From JAJVID01 sp050247435 (lineage in GTDB: Bacteria; Acidobacteriota; Blastocatellia; RBC074): DNA of 64,000 nt. Positions 53,309 through 60,979 of this stretch are shown in pieces; position 1 is the stretch's first letter; every line of letters starts with the position of its first letter. Both the position numbers and the translations under genes were made by a program. Under the pieces are notes generated by a model. The model made no database searches and was not told the origin of the DNA. It saw only the letters and a program-made list of their open reading frames with translations. The stretch spans positions 52,650 to 116,649 of the forward strand of contig JBFWUF010000025.1 of NCBI GenBank assembly GCA_050247435.1. Direction: 5' to 3'.

Positions 53309-53838
53309 CGGAAGATAAACAGGGAAATAAGGCTGCCGAACGTGATGGCAACCCCGTAAGGAATCGTCTGTTTCCGGTCGGCGGGCATGACGAAGCGCGG
53401 CACACGCCAGCTAATTAACAAGCTGGCGAAAATGAATGAGACATGCTGCGCCGTTTCGTACACTGTCCCCGAGCGTAAGATTGATAAAACGGCCAGCGCG
53501 CCTCCGGTTATGAGGACAACCAGAAAAGTCGGCAGCACCATATTTGTTCCGATCACGGCGCCAATGGATGCAAAGAGCTTTACATCTCCCGCGCCCATCG
53601 CGCCGCAAACATGCAGAATCAGCATCAGACAGAAAGCAAAAGCGCACCCAGCCAAACTGCTAACAGCGCCACGCCAACCGCCGATTATCGTGTTCACTCC
53701 CAGCCCGCAGATCAAGGTAGTCAGCACATATATATTCGGAATGCGGCGGTAGCGCACATCGTAATAAGTAATAATAACTGCGAGCGGAACTAACAGCGCA
53801 ACGTAGGTACTAAGCTGGCCAACATGAAACATTCTCAT
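53302..53838 (-). CDS. tadV: Prepilin peptidase TadV (CpaA), A24 family
   Basis: 178 residues with about six membrane helices. The two catalytic aspartates of A24 peptidases are visible: Asp in YYDVRYRRIPN near residue 27 and the GxGD motif in GAMGAGDVKLFASIG near residue 86. It cleaves Flp pilins and TadE/F pseudopilins. There is no N-methylation domain, as usual for TadV. Located between the pilin genes and rcpC. Confidence 0.94.
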   Translation of the reverse strand: MRMFHVGQLSTYVALLVPLAVIITYYDVRYRRIPNIYVLTTLICGLGVNTIIGGWRGAVSSLAGCAFAFCLMLILHVCGAMGAGDVKLFASIGAVIGTNMVLPTFLVVLITGGALAVLSILRSGTVYETAQHVSFIFASLLISWRVPRFVMPADRKQTIPYGVAITFGSLISLFIFRS

Positions 53839-53905
53839 TCGTCTCGCTGTTCCACCAAACAGTATTTATCAAGCTATTGTGCGGCGCGCCGATACGCTGT
53901 CGAAG

Positions 53906-54106
53906 CTACTCTTCAACACCGGTTGAAAGACCTGTTTCGCCGCCGGAAACGCCACTGATAGCAAGGTCTTTAATCTTGCCGCCAATAGCATTGCCGAGGT
54001 CCGTGAACACAGCGATGATTGCCAGAGCGATCATCGAGCCGACGACGGCGTATTCGGAAAGTTCCATCCCGGTTTCATCTTTCCAGAAGCGTTTAATGGT
54101 ATTCAC
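53906..54106 (-). CDS. flp: Flp-type pilin 1, with extended C-terminus
   Basis: 66 residues from GTG 54106 (GGAG 9 bp upstream). FWKDETGMELSEYAVV contains the Flp processing site G/xxxxEY, then a hydrophobic helix (VGSMIALAIIAVFTDLG). The C-terminus is 13 residues longer than in the other three copies and Gly/Ser/Thr-rich (GVSGGETGLSTGVEE). The most divergent of the four pilins; it may be a minor or tip subunit. Confidence 0.9.
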   Translation of the reverse strand: MNTIKRFWKDETGMELSEYAVVGSMIALAIIAVFTDLGNAIGGKIKDLAISGVSGGETGLSTGVEE

Positions 54107-54235
54107 GGTTATTTGCTCCGCTGTCAATCTGTTAGGGTGAAGTCCAAATCTGCATTCCAAGCCCGCATACCAATAACCAGCGCGCCCGCAATCCACAAGC
54201 GTAACGCGAGCGCGCCAGGCTTGAGCATCACCAGC

Positions 54236-54397
54236 TTACTGGATGCTGCTCTTCAATTGAGAGATCTTGCTGGCGATCGCGGTTCCAAGATCAGTGAACG
54301 CGGCGACGACCGCCAATGCGACCAGCGCCGCGGCCACGGCGTACTCGGAAAGTTCGAGACCAGTTTCGTCATTCAAAAAATTCTTGATAATACGCAT
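54236..54397 (-). CDS. flp: Flp-type pilin 2
   Basis: 53 residues starting MRIIKNFLNDETG at ATG 54397, too short for many gene callers. Processing site G/LELSEY, hydrophobic helix (AALVALAVVAAFTDLG) and C-terminus SKISQLKSSIQ. It differs from pilin 4 at only three positions, all near the N-terminus. Part of a tandem array whose spacers are also repeated. Confidence 0.93.
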   Translation of the reverse strand: MRIIKNFLNDETGLELSEYAVAAALVALAVVAAFTDLGTAIASKISQLKSSIQ

Positions 54398-54478
54398 TGT
54401 CTATCCTCCTAACTGATTTATTGATTGACTGAATTATTGATATGTCAGAGTTGCTATTCTGGTTCGCACACCAGGCAG

Positions 54479-54518
54479 TTGGCGCACTCACGATCCGCAA
54501 GCGTAATGCGAGTGCGCC
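54479..54518 (-). promoter_or_regulatory. Intercistronic hairpin between pilins 3 and 2
   Basis: Stem GGCGCACT/AGTGCGCC with a loop containing CCGCAAGCGTAATGCG. The same loop occurs in the spacer between pilins 4 and 3, where the stem pair differs by a compensatory change. Probably affects processing or stability of pilin mRNAs. Confidence 0.6.
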
Positions 54519-54547
54519 CGGCCTGAGTATCGTCCAACCACTGTCAT

Positions 54548-54709
54548 TTAATTGAGACTGCTCTTCAATTGAGAGATCTTGCTGCCGATCGCAGTCCCAA
54601 GATCACTGAAGAGAGTAACGCACCCTATTGCGATCAGCGCCGCGCCCACGGCGTACTCGGAAAGCTCGAGGCCGGTTTCATCCTTCAAAAATTTCCTGAT
54701 GATACTCAT
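54548..54709 (-). CDS. flp: Flp-type pilin 3
   Basis: 53 residues from ATG 54709 (AGGAGG-like AGGAGGAAAGGC upstream), starting MSIIRKFLKDETG. Processing site G/LELSEY, helix AALIAIGCVTLFSDLG and C-terminus SKISQLKSSLN. More diverged from pilins 2 and 4 than they are from each other, with a cysteine inside the helix. Confidence 0.93.
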   Translation of the reverse strand: MSIIRKFLKDETGLELSEYAVGAALIAIGCVTLFSDLGTAIGSKISQLKSSLN

Positions 54710-54775
54710 TGCCTTTCCTCCTGACTGAATTGTTGATGAGGTCAGAGTTTCTGTTCTGGTTCGCATACCAGGTGG

Positions 54776-54817
54776 TTGGCGCGCTGGCAGTCCGCAAGCG
54801 TAATGCGAGCGCGCCAA
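54776..54817 (-). promoter_or_regulatory. Intercistronic hairpin between pilins 4 and 3
   Basis: Perfect 10-bp stem TTGGCGCGCT/AGCGCGCCAA around a 22-base loop. Located 18 bp after the pilin 4 stop, where it could stabilise the pilin 4 message against 3' decay or cause partial termination, giving more pilin than machinery. Confidence 0.65.
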
Positions 54818-54834
54818 GCCTGAGCATCGCCAAC

Positions 54835-54996
54835 TTACTGGATGCTGCTCTTCAATTGAGAAATCTTGCTGGCGATCGCGGTTCCGAGATCGGTGAAGGC
54901 GGCGACGACCGCCAACGCGACCAGCGCCGCGGCCACGGCGTATTCGGAAAGTTCCAGCCCGGTTTCATCATTGAAGAAGTTCTTGATAGTGTTCAT
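54835..54996 (-). CDS. flp: Flp-type pilin 4 (promoter-proximal)
   Basis: 53 residues from ATG 54996, starting MNTIKNFFNDETG; AGGAG lies upstream. Processing site G/LELSEY and helix identical to pilin 2. First gene of the Tad operon and so probably the major pilin. The 22-residue hydrophobic core and lack of any large soluble domain are typical of Flp. Confidence 0.93.
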   Translation of the reverse strand: MNTIKNFFNDETGLELSEYAVAAALVALAVVAAFTDLGTAIASKISQLKSSIQ

Positions 54997-55682
54997 TGTT
55001 GTTTAATTCTCCTTTCGTCAAAAGACGGTGGGTTAAAGGGTAGTCCGCACGCCGCTGAACCTGCCGCGCGGCAGGCGCACAGACGCTTGGATGGTTAGCG
55101 AGGGGATCGTCGAAATCACCTCGACACTCGTTGGGTTGCCCTTAGCTCTCCTTGTGTTAGTCATCGCTTTTGGTATGTAAACGATGATGGTAATGACGAA
55201 GAGCAACCATCAATATGGCGTTACTCGATACTTTTGCCCACGCCAAGTCCGCATTGGCGAGCAGGCAAATCCCGGCGCGATCAGGCAACGTAATTTTCCG
55301 TTCCTCTGTCGGCGGAAGATGAGGCAAGCAGGTCGAATGCAATGTCTGCTCAATCGCCTTTAGCTAAACTACGCTCCGGCGCCAGCAGAATGGTGAGGGA
55401 TCACTGCATTCATCCAGTTCCGTTATGTTATTTTGTATGGGAACGCGCTATACCTGAGGGCACCAAGGGTTTCTACTGACCAGTTTTAACAAACTAAATT
55501 GTAAATGGCCAGGAACGCACAATGGTCTGAGGGAGCTCAATTTTTCGGGGTTTGAGCGACCATTCTGGTATTACACGTTAATCTGATACTGCTTAATTCT
55601 AAGGGCGTTTAGATAGCGGTCAGTCATTTGCGATACCGCCGCTATTTCAAGATCCAGTGAGGTGATCATCCTGTTCCGATAC

Positions 55683-55705
55683 CCGACTAAATATTAGTTA
55701 GTCGG
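55683..55705. promoter_or_regulatory. CCGACTAA palindrome, possible operator
   Basis: Eight-bp perfect arms CCGACTAA/TTAGTCGG separated by 7 bp, in an AT-rich setting. The size and symmetry fit a dimeric repressor site. No downstream gene is close enough to name a target. Confidence 0.35.
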
Positions 55706-55766
55706 TAAATGTTTCAATTCACTGCTAGCGTAATTATGCCGATCATACTCTTTATGTCAATCAATT

Positions 55767-55803
55767 TTATCTGCTTTATCCACTTTATCCACTTTATCTA
55801 TTC
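55767..55803. repeat. TTTATCCAC short tandem repeat
   Basis: Three and a half copies of a 9-11 bp word (CTTTATCCA). Simple repeat in non-coding DNA. Confidence 0.7.
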
Positions 55804-56228
55804 CGCTTTGCCGTGGAAGCTGCTTCTTAATAACATTAATTTACCATCCAGTTGGGCGATTCCGCATTAGGAAGCTATCAACTCCTAACGTCGCGTCTTA
55901 TGGCCCAAGCGGCTTGGTCCGCAGATTGTTTTGGAGGAAGCGCCCAATAATCTGGCGCTATCACCATCAGTAATGCTTTGTTGTCCGATGCCGGGCGGTA
56001 ATTTTGTAGACTAATCGGGGCTGTTTCTAGTCTGACAGTAGGTGCAGGAAAGATCTTCTATGTCTTAAGTGCTGGCGCACAGTACTTTACTTTGCGCCAT
56101 GCGCGCATCGTACTGCCTGACTATTTTCGCAAAATTCTCCATAGTCAATTAGTGCCATGCCAACTCAACCTGAACCGAGCTATTTAATCTGCGTCAGTTT
56201 TCATTCGGATGAGCAGGCCCGCAAGTAA

Positions 56229-56258
56229 GGTGGGACAATTTGCCAAATTGCCCCCCAC
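56229..56258. repeat. Short palindrome, GGTGGGACAA family
   Basis: GGTGGGACAATTTG followed by CAAATTGCCCCCCAC. Third member of the family also seen at 4277 and 30852. Confidence 0.65.
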
Positions 56259-56858
56259 ATCCGATAAATTCCACCCGGATACTTACAAAACAATTGTGCT
56301 CTCCGGTCTCTTGTGATACACAATGGCAACCGCGACGGTAATTGCCCCACTACACCTGAACCAAGTTAGAATGCCGTTGCGACAGTGCGGAACGTCTCTG
56401 GCTTTATCTGACTCCCCGCGCTTCTGGTTATCCGGGCGGCTCTCACGGCCCAGCTAAATATTTTAGACGCCTCTGTTTTCTCCGGTGAATTTCGGATCAG
56501 GATTCCTGATGTTGAAGGTGGGATAGAGGGGTAAATATCGCGCTGAGTCGCTTGAGTGTGCCATTGTTAGCATACAATGGCCAACCTCACTGGAATTGCA
56601 CACTCGTATAGGGATGTAAATCCCCCTCAGAGCCTGCGTAAGCCCACATCTACAAGTCTCTAGGGCTAGTCCAAAAATAATCCTCACAACTCAACTGTTT
56701 CGGACCTCTTGAGCATTGCCAGGTCGAATCGGAGTTGAGTGACTTATTTGATGGGCAGTCCCTTACCTTCGCGATTTCGAATTTTAATTCCTGTGCGTGA
56801 GAGTGTGTCGTCATTCAAGCGGCGCATGATCAACGCCTCCACCCCATAGGAGATCAAC

Positions 56859-58886
56859 ATGGAACTTCGAAACTTTCTGCGCCTACTACTAAGCGCGCTT
56901 CTTCTCCCTCTTTTCATGTTTAACCTGTATGCCCAGGGCAATTTCGTATACATCAACAATAACCCTGGCGCTATCAGCCTACCCGCCCCTAACAACGTCT
57001 CTGCATACTCCGTAAGCCCATCCGGAGCTTTGACTCCAGTCGCCGGCTCGCCTTTTGCAACCGGCGGAACAGGCACCGGAGCCGGACTCTTCTCCGGCAA
57101 CCGCGCCACAATCTCTATGATAGGGAGTCGGCTGTATGTGGCCAACCAGGGCAGCAATGACGTCAGCGGCTTTGACATCAATCCAGTCACGGGAGTCCTC
57201 ACACCTGTTCCCGGCTCTCCATTCGCCACGGGCGGAACGTCAGGCGGCAACGGAATCTCGCTGGACTGCGCCTCCAACGGTCAGTTCCTGATAGCCTCTA
57301 ATGCCGGCTCAGCCGACATCACAGTCTTCAGCATAGCTCCCAATGGGGCGTTGACGCCTGTTATCGGGTCTCCCTTTCCTGCTGGTGGGACGAATCCGAT
57401 TGGGATCAGGGTTTCTCCAAATGGCCAGTTCCTGTCCGTGCCTCTGAGAGACGCTGACAGTGTGGCGATGTTCAGCATTGCGGCCAACGGCGCGCTCACG
57501 CCTGTGCCGGGTTCACCCTTCCCGGCCCCGGCCACCGGCTCGGCGGTTGGAGCGGACATCAATTGCGCGGGCGACCTCCTGTTTATCGCTTCAGCGTCTG
57601 TCGGTGGAACTCAAGTAGATGTCTTCAACATAGCCGCCAATGGAGCGTTGGCGCCGATTGCCGGCGCGCCATTCAACAATCCGGGAGTAGGGTCTAATTC
57701 CAACGTGATCTTGCTCAGCCCGAATGAGCAATTCCTGTTTGTCAGCAATCAGAACAGCAACACGATCACAGTCTTCAATGTGGCTGCAAACGGCGCTCTC
57801 TCGCTGGTCACCGGCTCTCCATTCGCCAATACCGGCGGACTCAGGCCGCAGCAAATGGCGACCAATCAGGCGGGAACGCTTCTGTATGTCAACAATGAAA
57901 ACGGCGCGCTCAGCATCTTCGATATCGCGGCCAATGGAGCGTTGACCACCGTGGCAGGCTCTCCCGTCTCAGTAGGCTCAAGCGCGCGACCGGGGCTTGC
58001 GGCGTATCCGGCCAGCGCTGGTGGAGGATCGTTCACCTGCCCGAACGACATTACAGCGCCGAAAGAGTCTGGCCAGTGCGGAGCGAATGTAAATTTCCCG
58101 CCGATCACTTCCAGCGGTTGCGGGGTGGTCACCTGCACTCCGTCTTCCGGCTCGTTCTTCTCGGTGGGAACCACAACTGTCACCTGCTCGTCAGGCTCAA
58201 CTCAGTGCAGCTTCAATGTGATGGTGACTGAAACCCTGGTCTGCCCGAGTAACATCACGGTGTCGAGCGCCGCCGGCCAATGCGGGGCCAATGTGGATTT
58301 TCCCCAGTTTGACAGTTGTGGCGCTGTTACCTGCACTCCGGCCTCAGGCTCGTTCTTTCAGGTGGGAACCACGACAGTTAGCTGCTCGGTTGGTTCGACC
58401 CAATGCAGTTTCCAAGTGACAGTGAACGACACCACAGGCCCGGTATTGAGTTGTGAAGTGACTAAATCTGTGTTGTGGTGGCCGAATCACTCTTTAGTCA
58501 ATGTCGGATTGAGCGTCAGCGCGACTGACAGTTGCGGCGGCGCTCCTACGATCACGGTCCAGGTTTTCAGCGACGAGGACGATCAGGAGAACAATTGCGG
58601 CCCATCACCCGATGCTAAAAATATAGCTCCCGGGACCCTGCGATTGCGCGCGGAGCGCAAATGGAACGGTGACGGGCGAGTCTATCTGATCGTGGTCAAG
58701 GCTGTAGACGCGGCGGGCAATGTTAGTGTCTGCGCCAAGACAGTAGTCGTACCAATCGCCCCATTTACGTGGTGTCTGAATTCAGTCAACGCCCAGGCGG
58801 CGTCGGCGCGAGCATACGCTCTGGCCAATGGCGGCGCGCCCCCTCCTGGTTATTTTATCGTTGGCGATGGCCCCATTCAGCAGTAG
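56859..58886 (+). CDS. Secreted lactonase-like beta-propeller protein with two HYR domains
   Basis: 675 residues with AGGAG before ATG 56859 and a signal peptide (LRLLLSALLLPLFMFNLYAQ). Residues 25-385 are a beta-propeller of about seven blades, each with a GALTPVAGSPFATGG-like signature, as in 6-phosphogluconolactonase-type (PF10282) proteins, with no evidence for enzymatic activity. Two cysteine-containing HYR-like domains follow (GVVTCTPSSGSFFSVGTTTV; GAVTCTPASGSFFQVGTTTV). The C-terminal domain (VQVFSDEDD, GRVYLIVVKAVDAAGN) resembles beta-sandwich adhesion modules. Probably surface-exposed. Duplicated directly downstream. Confidence 0.85.
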   Translation: MELRNFLRLLLSALLLPLFMFNLYAQGNFVYINNNPGAISLPAPNNVSAYSVSPSGALTPVAGSPFATGGTGTGAGLFSGNRATISMIGSRLYVANQGSNDVSGFDINPVTGVLTPVPGSPFATGGTSGGNGISLDCASNGQFLIASNAGSADITVFSIAPNGALTPVIGSPFPAGGTNPIGIRVSPNGQFLSVPLRDADSVAMFSIAANGALTPVPGSPFPAPATGSAVGADINCAGDLLFIASASVGGTQVDVFNIAANGALAPIAGAPFNNPGVGSNSNVILLSPNEQFLFVSNQNSNTITVFNVAANGALSLVTGSPFANTGGLRPQQMATNQAGTLLYVNNENGALSIFDIAANGALTTVAGSPVSVGSSARPGLAAYPASAGGGSFTCPNDITAPKESGQCGANVNFPPITSSGCGVVTCTPSSGSFFSVGTTTVTCSSGSTQCSFNVMVTETLVCPSNITVSSAAGQCGANVDFPQFDSCGAVTCTPASGSFFQVGTTTVSCSVGSTQCSFQVTVNDTTGPVLSCEVTKSVLWWPNHSLVNVGLSVSATDSCGGAPTITVQVFSDEDDQENNCGPSPDAKNIAPGTLRLRAERKWNGDGRVYLIVVKAVDAAGNVSVCAKTVVVPIAPFTWCLNSVNAQAASARAYALANGGAPPPGYFIVGDGPIQQ

Positions 58887-59020
58887 TTCGATGAATCACA
58901 AACGGATGGAATGGATATCTCTCTATCTACGATTTCCGTATTTTACCCACTCCGCGTGGATTCATGACGCCATTTAGTCGGCGTGTGAATAAACGCATAA
59001 CCCCACAAAAGGAGTTCACC

Positions 59021-60862
59021 ATGAAACTTCAAAACATTCGGCGCTTGCTATTAAGCGCGATACTTCTCACCCTTTTTACCTTTGATCTATATGCCCAGGG
59101 CAATTTCGTATACATCAACAACAACCCTGGCGCTGTCAGCCTACCCGCCCCCAACAACGTCTCTGCATACTCCGTAAGCCCGTCCGGCGCTCTGACTCCG
59201 GTCGCCGGCTCGCCTTTTGCAACCGGAGGAACAGGCACCGGAGCCGGACTCTTCTCCGGCAATCGCGCCACAATTTCTATGATAGGGAGTCGGCTGTATG
59301 TGGCCAACCAGGGCAGCAATGACGTCAGCGGCTTTGATATCAATCCCATCACGGGAGTTCTCACACCTGTGTCCGGCTCCCCATTCGCCACGGGCGGAAC
59401 GTCAGGCGGCAGCGGAATCTCGCTGGACTGCGCCTCCAACGGTCAGTTCCTGATAGCCTCTAATGCCGGCTCAGCCGACATCACAGTCTTCAGCATAGCT
59501 CCCAATGGGGCGTTGACGCCTGTTATCGGGTCTCCCTTTCCTGCTGGTGGGACGAATCCGATTGGGATCAGGGTTTCTCCAAATGGCCAGTTCCTGTCCG
59601 TGCCTCTGAGAGACGCTGACAGTGTGGCGATGTTCAGCATTGCGGCAAACGGCGCGCTCACGCCTGTGCCGGGTTCACCCTTCCCAGCCCCGGCCACTGG
59701 CGCGGCGGTTGGAGCGGACATCAATTGCGCGGGCAGCCTCCTTTTTGTCGCTTCAGCGTCTGTCGGTGGAACTCAGGTAGATGTCTTCAACATAGCCGCC
59801 AATGGAGCGTTGGCGCCGATTGCCGGCGCGCCATTCAACAATCCGGGAGTAGGATCCAATTCCAACGTGGTCTTGCTCAGCCCGAATGAGCAATTCCTGT
59901 TTGTCAGTAATCAGAACAGCAACACGATCACAGTCTTCAATGTGGCTGCAAACGGCGCTCTCTCGCTGATCACCGGCTCTCCATTCGCCAATACTGGCGG
60001 ACTCAGGCCGCAGCAAATGGCGACCAATCAGGCGGGAACGCTTCTCTATGTTAACAACGATAACGGCACGCTCAGCGTCTTCAATATCGCGGCCAATGGA
60101 GCGTTGACCACCGTGGCAGGCTCTCCCGTCTCAGTAGGCTCAAGCGCGCGACCGGGGCTTGCGGCGTATCCGGCCAGCGCTGGTGGAGGATCGTTCACCT
60201 GCCCGGATGACATCACAGTGTCGAATGCTCCTGGCCAGTGCGGGGCGAATGTGAATTTCCCGCCGATCACTTCCAGCGGTTGCGGCGTGGTCACCTGCGC
60301 TCCGTCTTCCGGCTCGTTCTTCTCGGTGGGAACCACAACTGTCACCTGCTCGTCAGGTTCAACTCAATGCAGCTTCAATGTGACAGTCAATGACACCGAA
60401 GCGCCAGTGGTCAGTTGCGGGGTGACCACACCTATCCTCTGGTCACCGGACAAAACCCTGGTGAATGTCGGATTCAGCGCCAGCGCAGCCGACAATTGCA
60501 GTTCCAGTCTCTCGACCACGATCCAGGTCTTCAGTGACGAGGATGACGGGGGAACGGCCAGCGAGAAGCACTCGCCTGACGCTAAAAACATAGGCTCCGG
60601 CACCCTGCTGCTGCGCGCTGAGCGCAAGGGCAACGAAAACGGGCGAGTCTATCTGATCGTGATCAAGACTACTGATTCGGGAGGCAATGTCGGCATCTGC
60701 GTCCAGACAGTGGTCGTGCCTCACGACCAATCTCAGGCGTCTCTGGATTCCGTCGCCGCTCAAGCGGCGGCGGCGAAGGCGTATGCATTGGCCAATAACG
60801 GGACTCCGCCGCCGGGTTACTTTGTCATCGGCGTCGGGCCGGCCATCGGGCCTTTTCAATAA
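59021..60862 (+). CDS. Secreted beta-propeller protein with one HYR domain (tandem paralogue)
   Basis: 613 residues from ATG 59021, preceded by AAGGAG; an in-frame ATG at 58964 lacks one. Signal peptide (RRLLLSAILLTLFTFDLYAQ). The propeller is nearly identical to its upstream copy (by eye well above 90% at the DNA level from about 59095 to 60390), but there is only one HYR domain. The C-terminal domain diverges (SDEDDGGTASEKHSPDAKN). A recent duplication or gene conversion is implied. A strong hairpin follows the stop. Confidence 0.87.
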   Translation: MKLQNIRRLLLSAILLTLFTFDLYAQGNFVYINNNPGAVSLPAPNNVSAYSVSPSGALTPVAGSPFATGGTGTGAGLFSGNRATISMIGSRLYVANQGSNDVSGFDINPITGVLTPVSGSPFATGGTSGGSGISLDCASNGQFLIASNAGSADITVFSIAPNGALTPVIGSPFPAGGTNPIGIRVSPNGQFLSVPLRDADSVAMFSIAANGALTPVPGSPFPAPATGAAVGADINCAGSLLFVASASVGGTQVDVFNIAANGALAPIAGAPFNNPGVGSNSNVVLLSPNEQFLFVSNQNSNTITVFNVAANGALSLITGSPFANTGGLRPQQMATNQAGTLLYVNNDNGTLSVFNIAANGALTTVAGSPVSVGSSARPGLAAYPASAGGGSFTCPDDITVSNAPGQCGANVNFPPITSSGCGVVTCAPSSGSFFSVGTTTVTCSSGSTQCSFNVTVNDTEAPVVSCGVTTPILWSPDKTLVNVGFSASAADNCSSSLSTTIQVFSDEDDGGTASEKHSPDAKNIGSGTLLLRAERKGNENGRVYLIVIKTTDSGGNVGICVQTVVVPHDQSQASLDSVAAQAAAAKAYALANNGTPPPGYFVIGVGPAIGPFQ

Positions 60863-60885
60863 AAATAAGGCTGTGAATGGCAATG

Positions 60886-60931
60886 TAAACGGGGCGAAAG
60901 CGCGGATGATCCGCGCTTTCGCCCCGTTTAT
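60886..60931. terminator. Bidirectional hairpin terminator
   Basis: Stem of 21 bp, TAAACGGGGCGAAAGCGCGG pairing with CCGCGCTTTCGCCCCGTTTA, with a TGAT loop. It lies between two convergent genes (stops at 60862 and 60980). A-rich and T-rich flanks make it a good terminator on both strands. Confidence 0.8.
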
Positions 60932-60979
60932 TACGCGCTCTTCATGGCAAATAGATGGAAGAGGCGATTGATCCGGCAT

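Larger units (their letters stand above)
54997..56858. other. 1.86-kb gene-free region upstream of Tad operon
   Basis: No credible gene on either strand: the few frames over 60 codons (55157-55342, 56463-56687, both minus) lack ribosome sites and normal composition. It must contain the Tad promoter at the left and that of the first beta-propeller gene at the right. Visible structure: CCTGCCGCGCGGCAGG hairpin near 55060, the CCGACTAA palindrome at 55683, a TTTATCCAC tandem repeat at 55767, and a GGTGGGACAA palindrome at 56229. Composition is more AT-rich than the flanking genes, so it may be an eroded former gene region. Confidence 0.6.

Noticed and set aside
55157..55342. 61-codon minus-strand frame upstream of the pilin array
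   Set aside because: No ribosome site, no hydrophobic or domain pattern, and it lies in a region without other coding signal.
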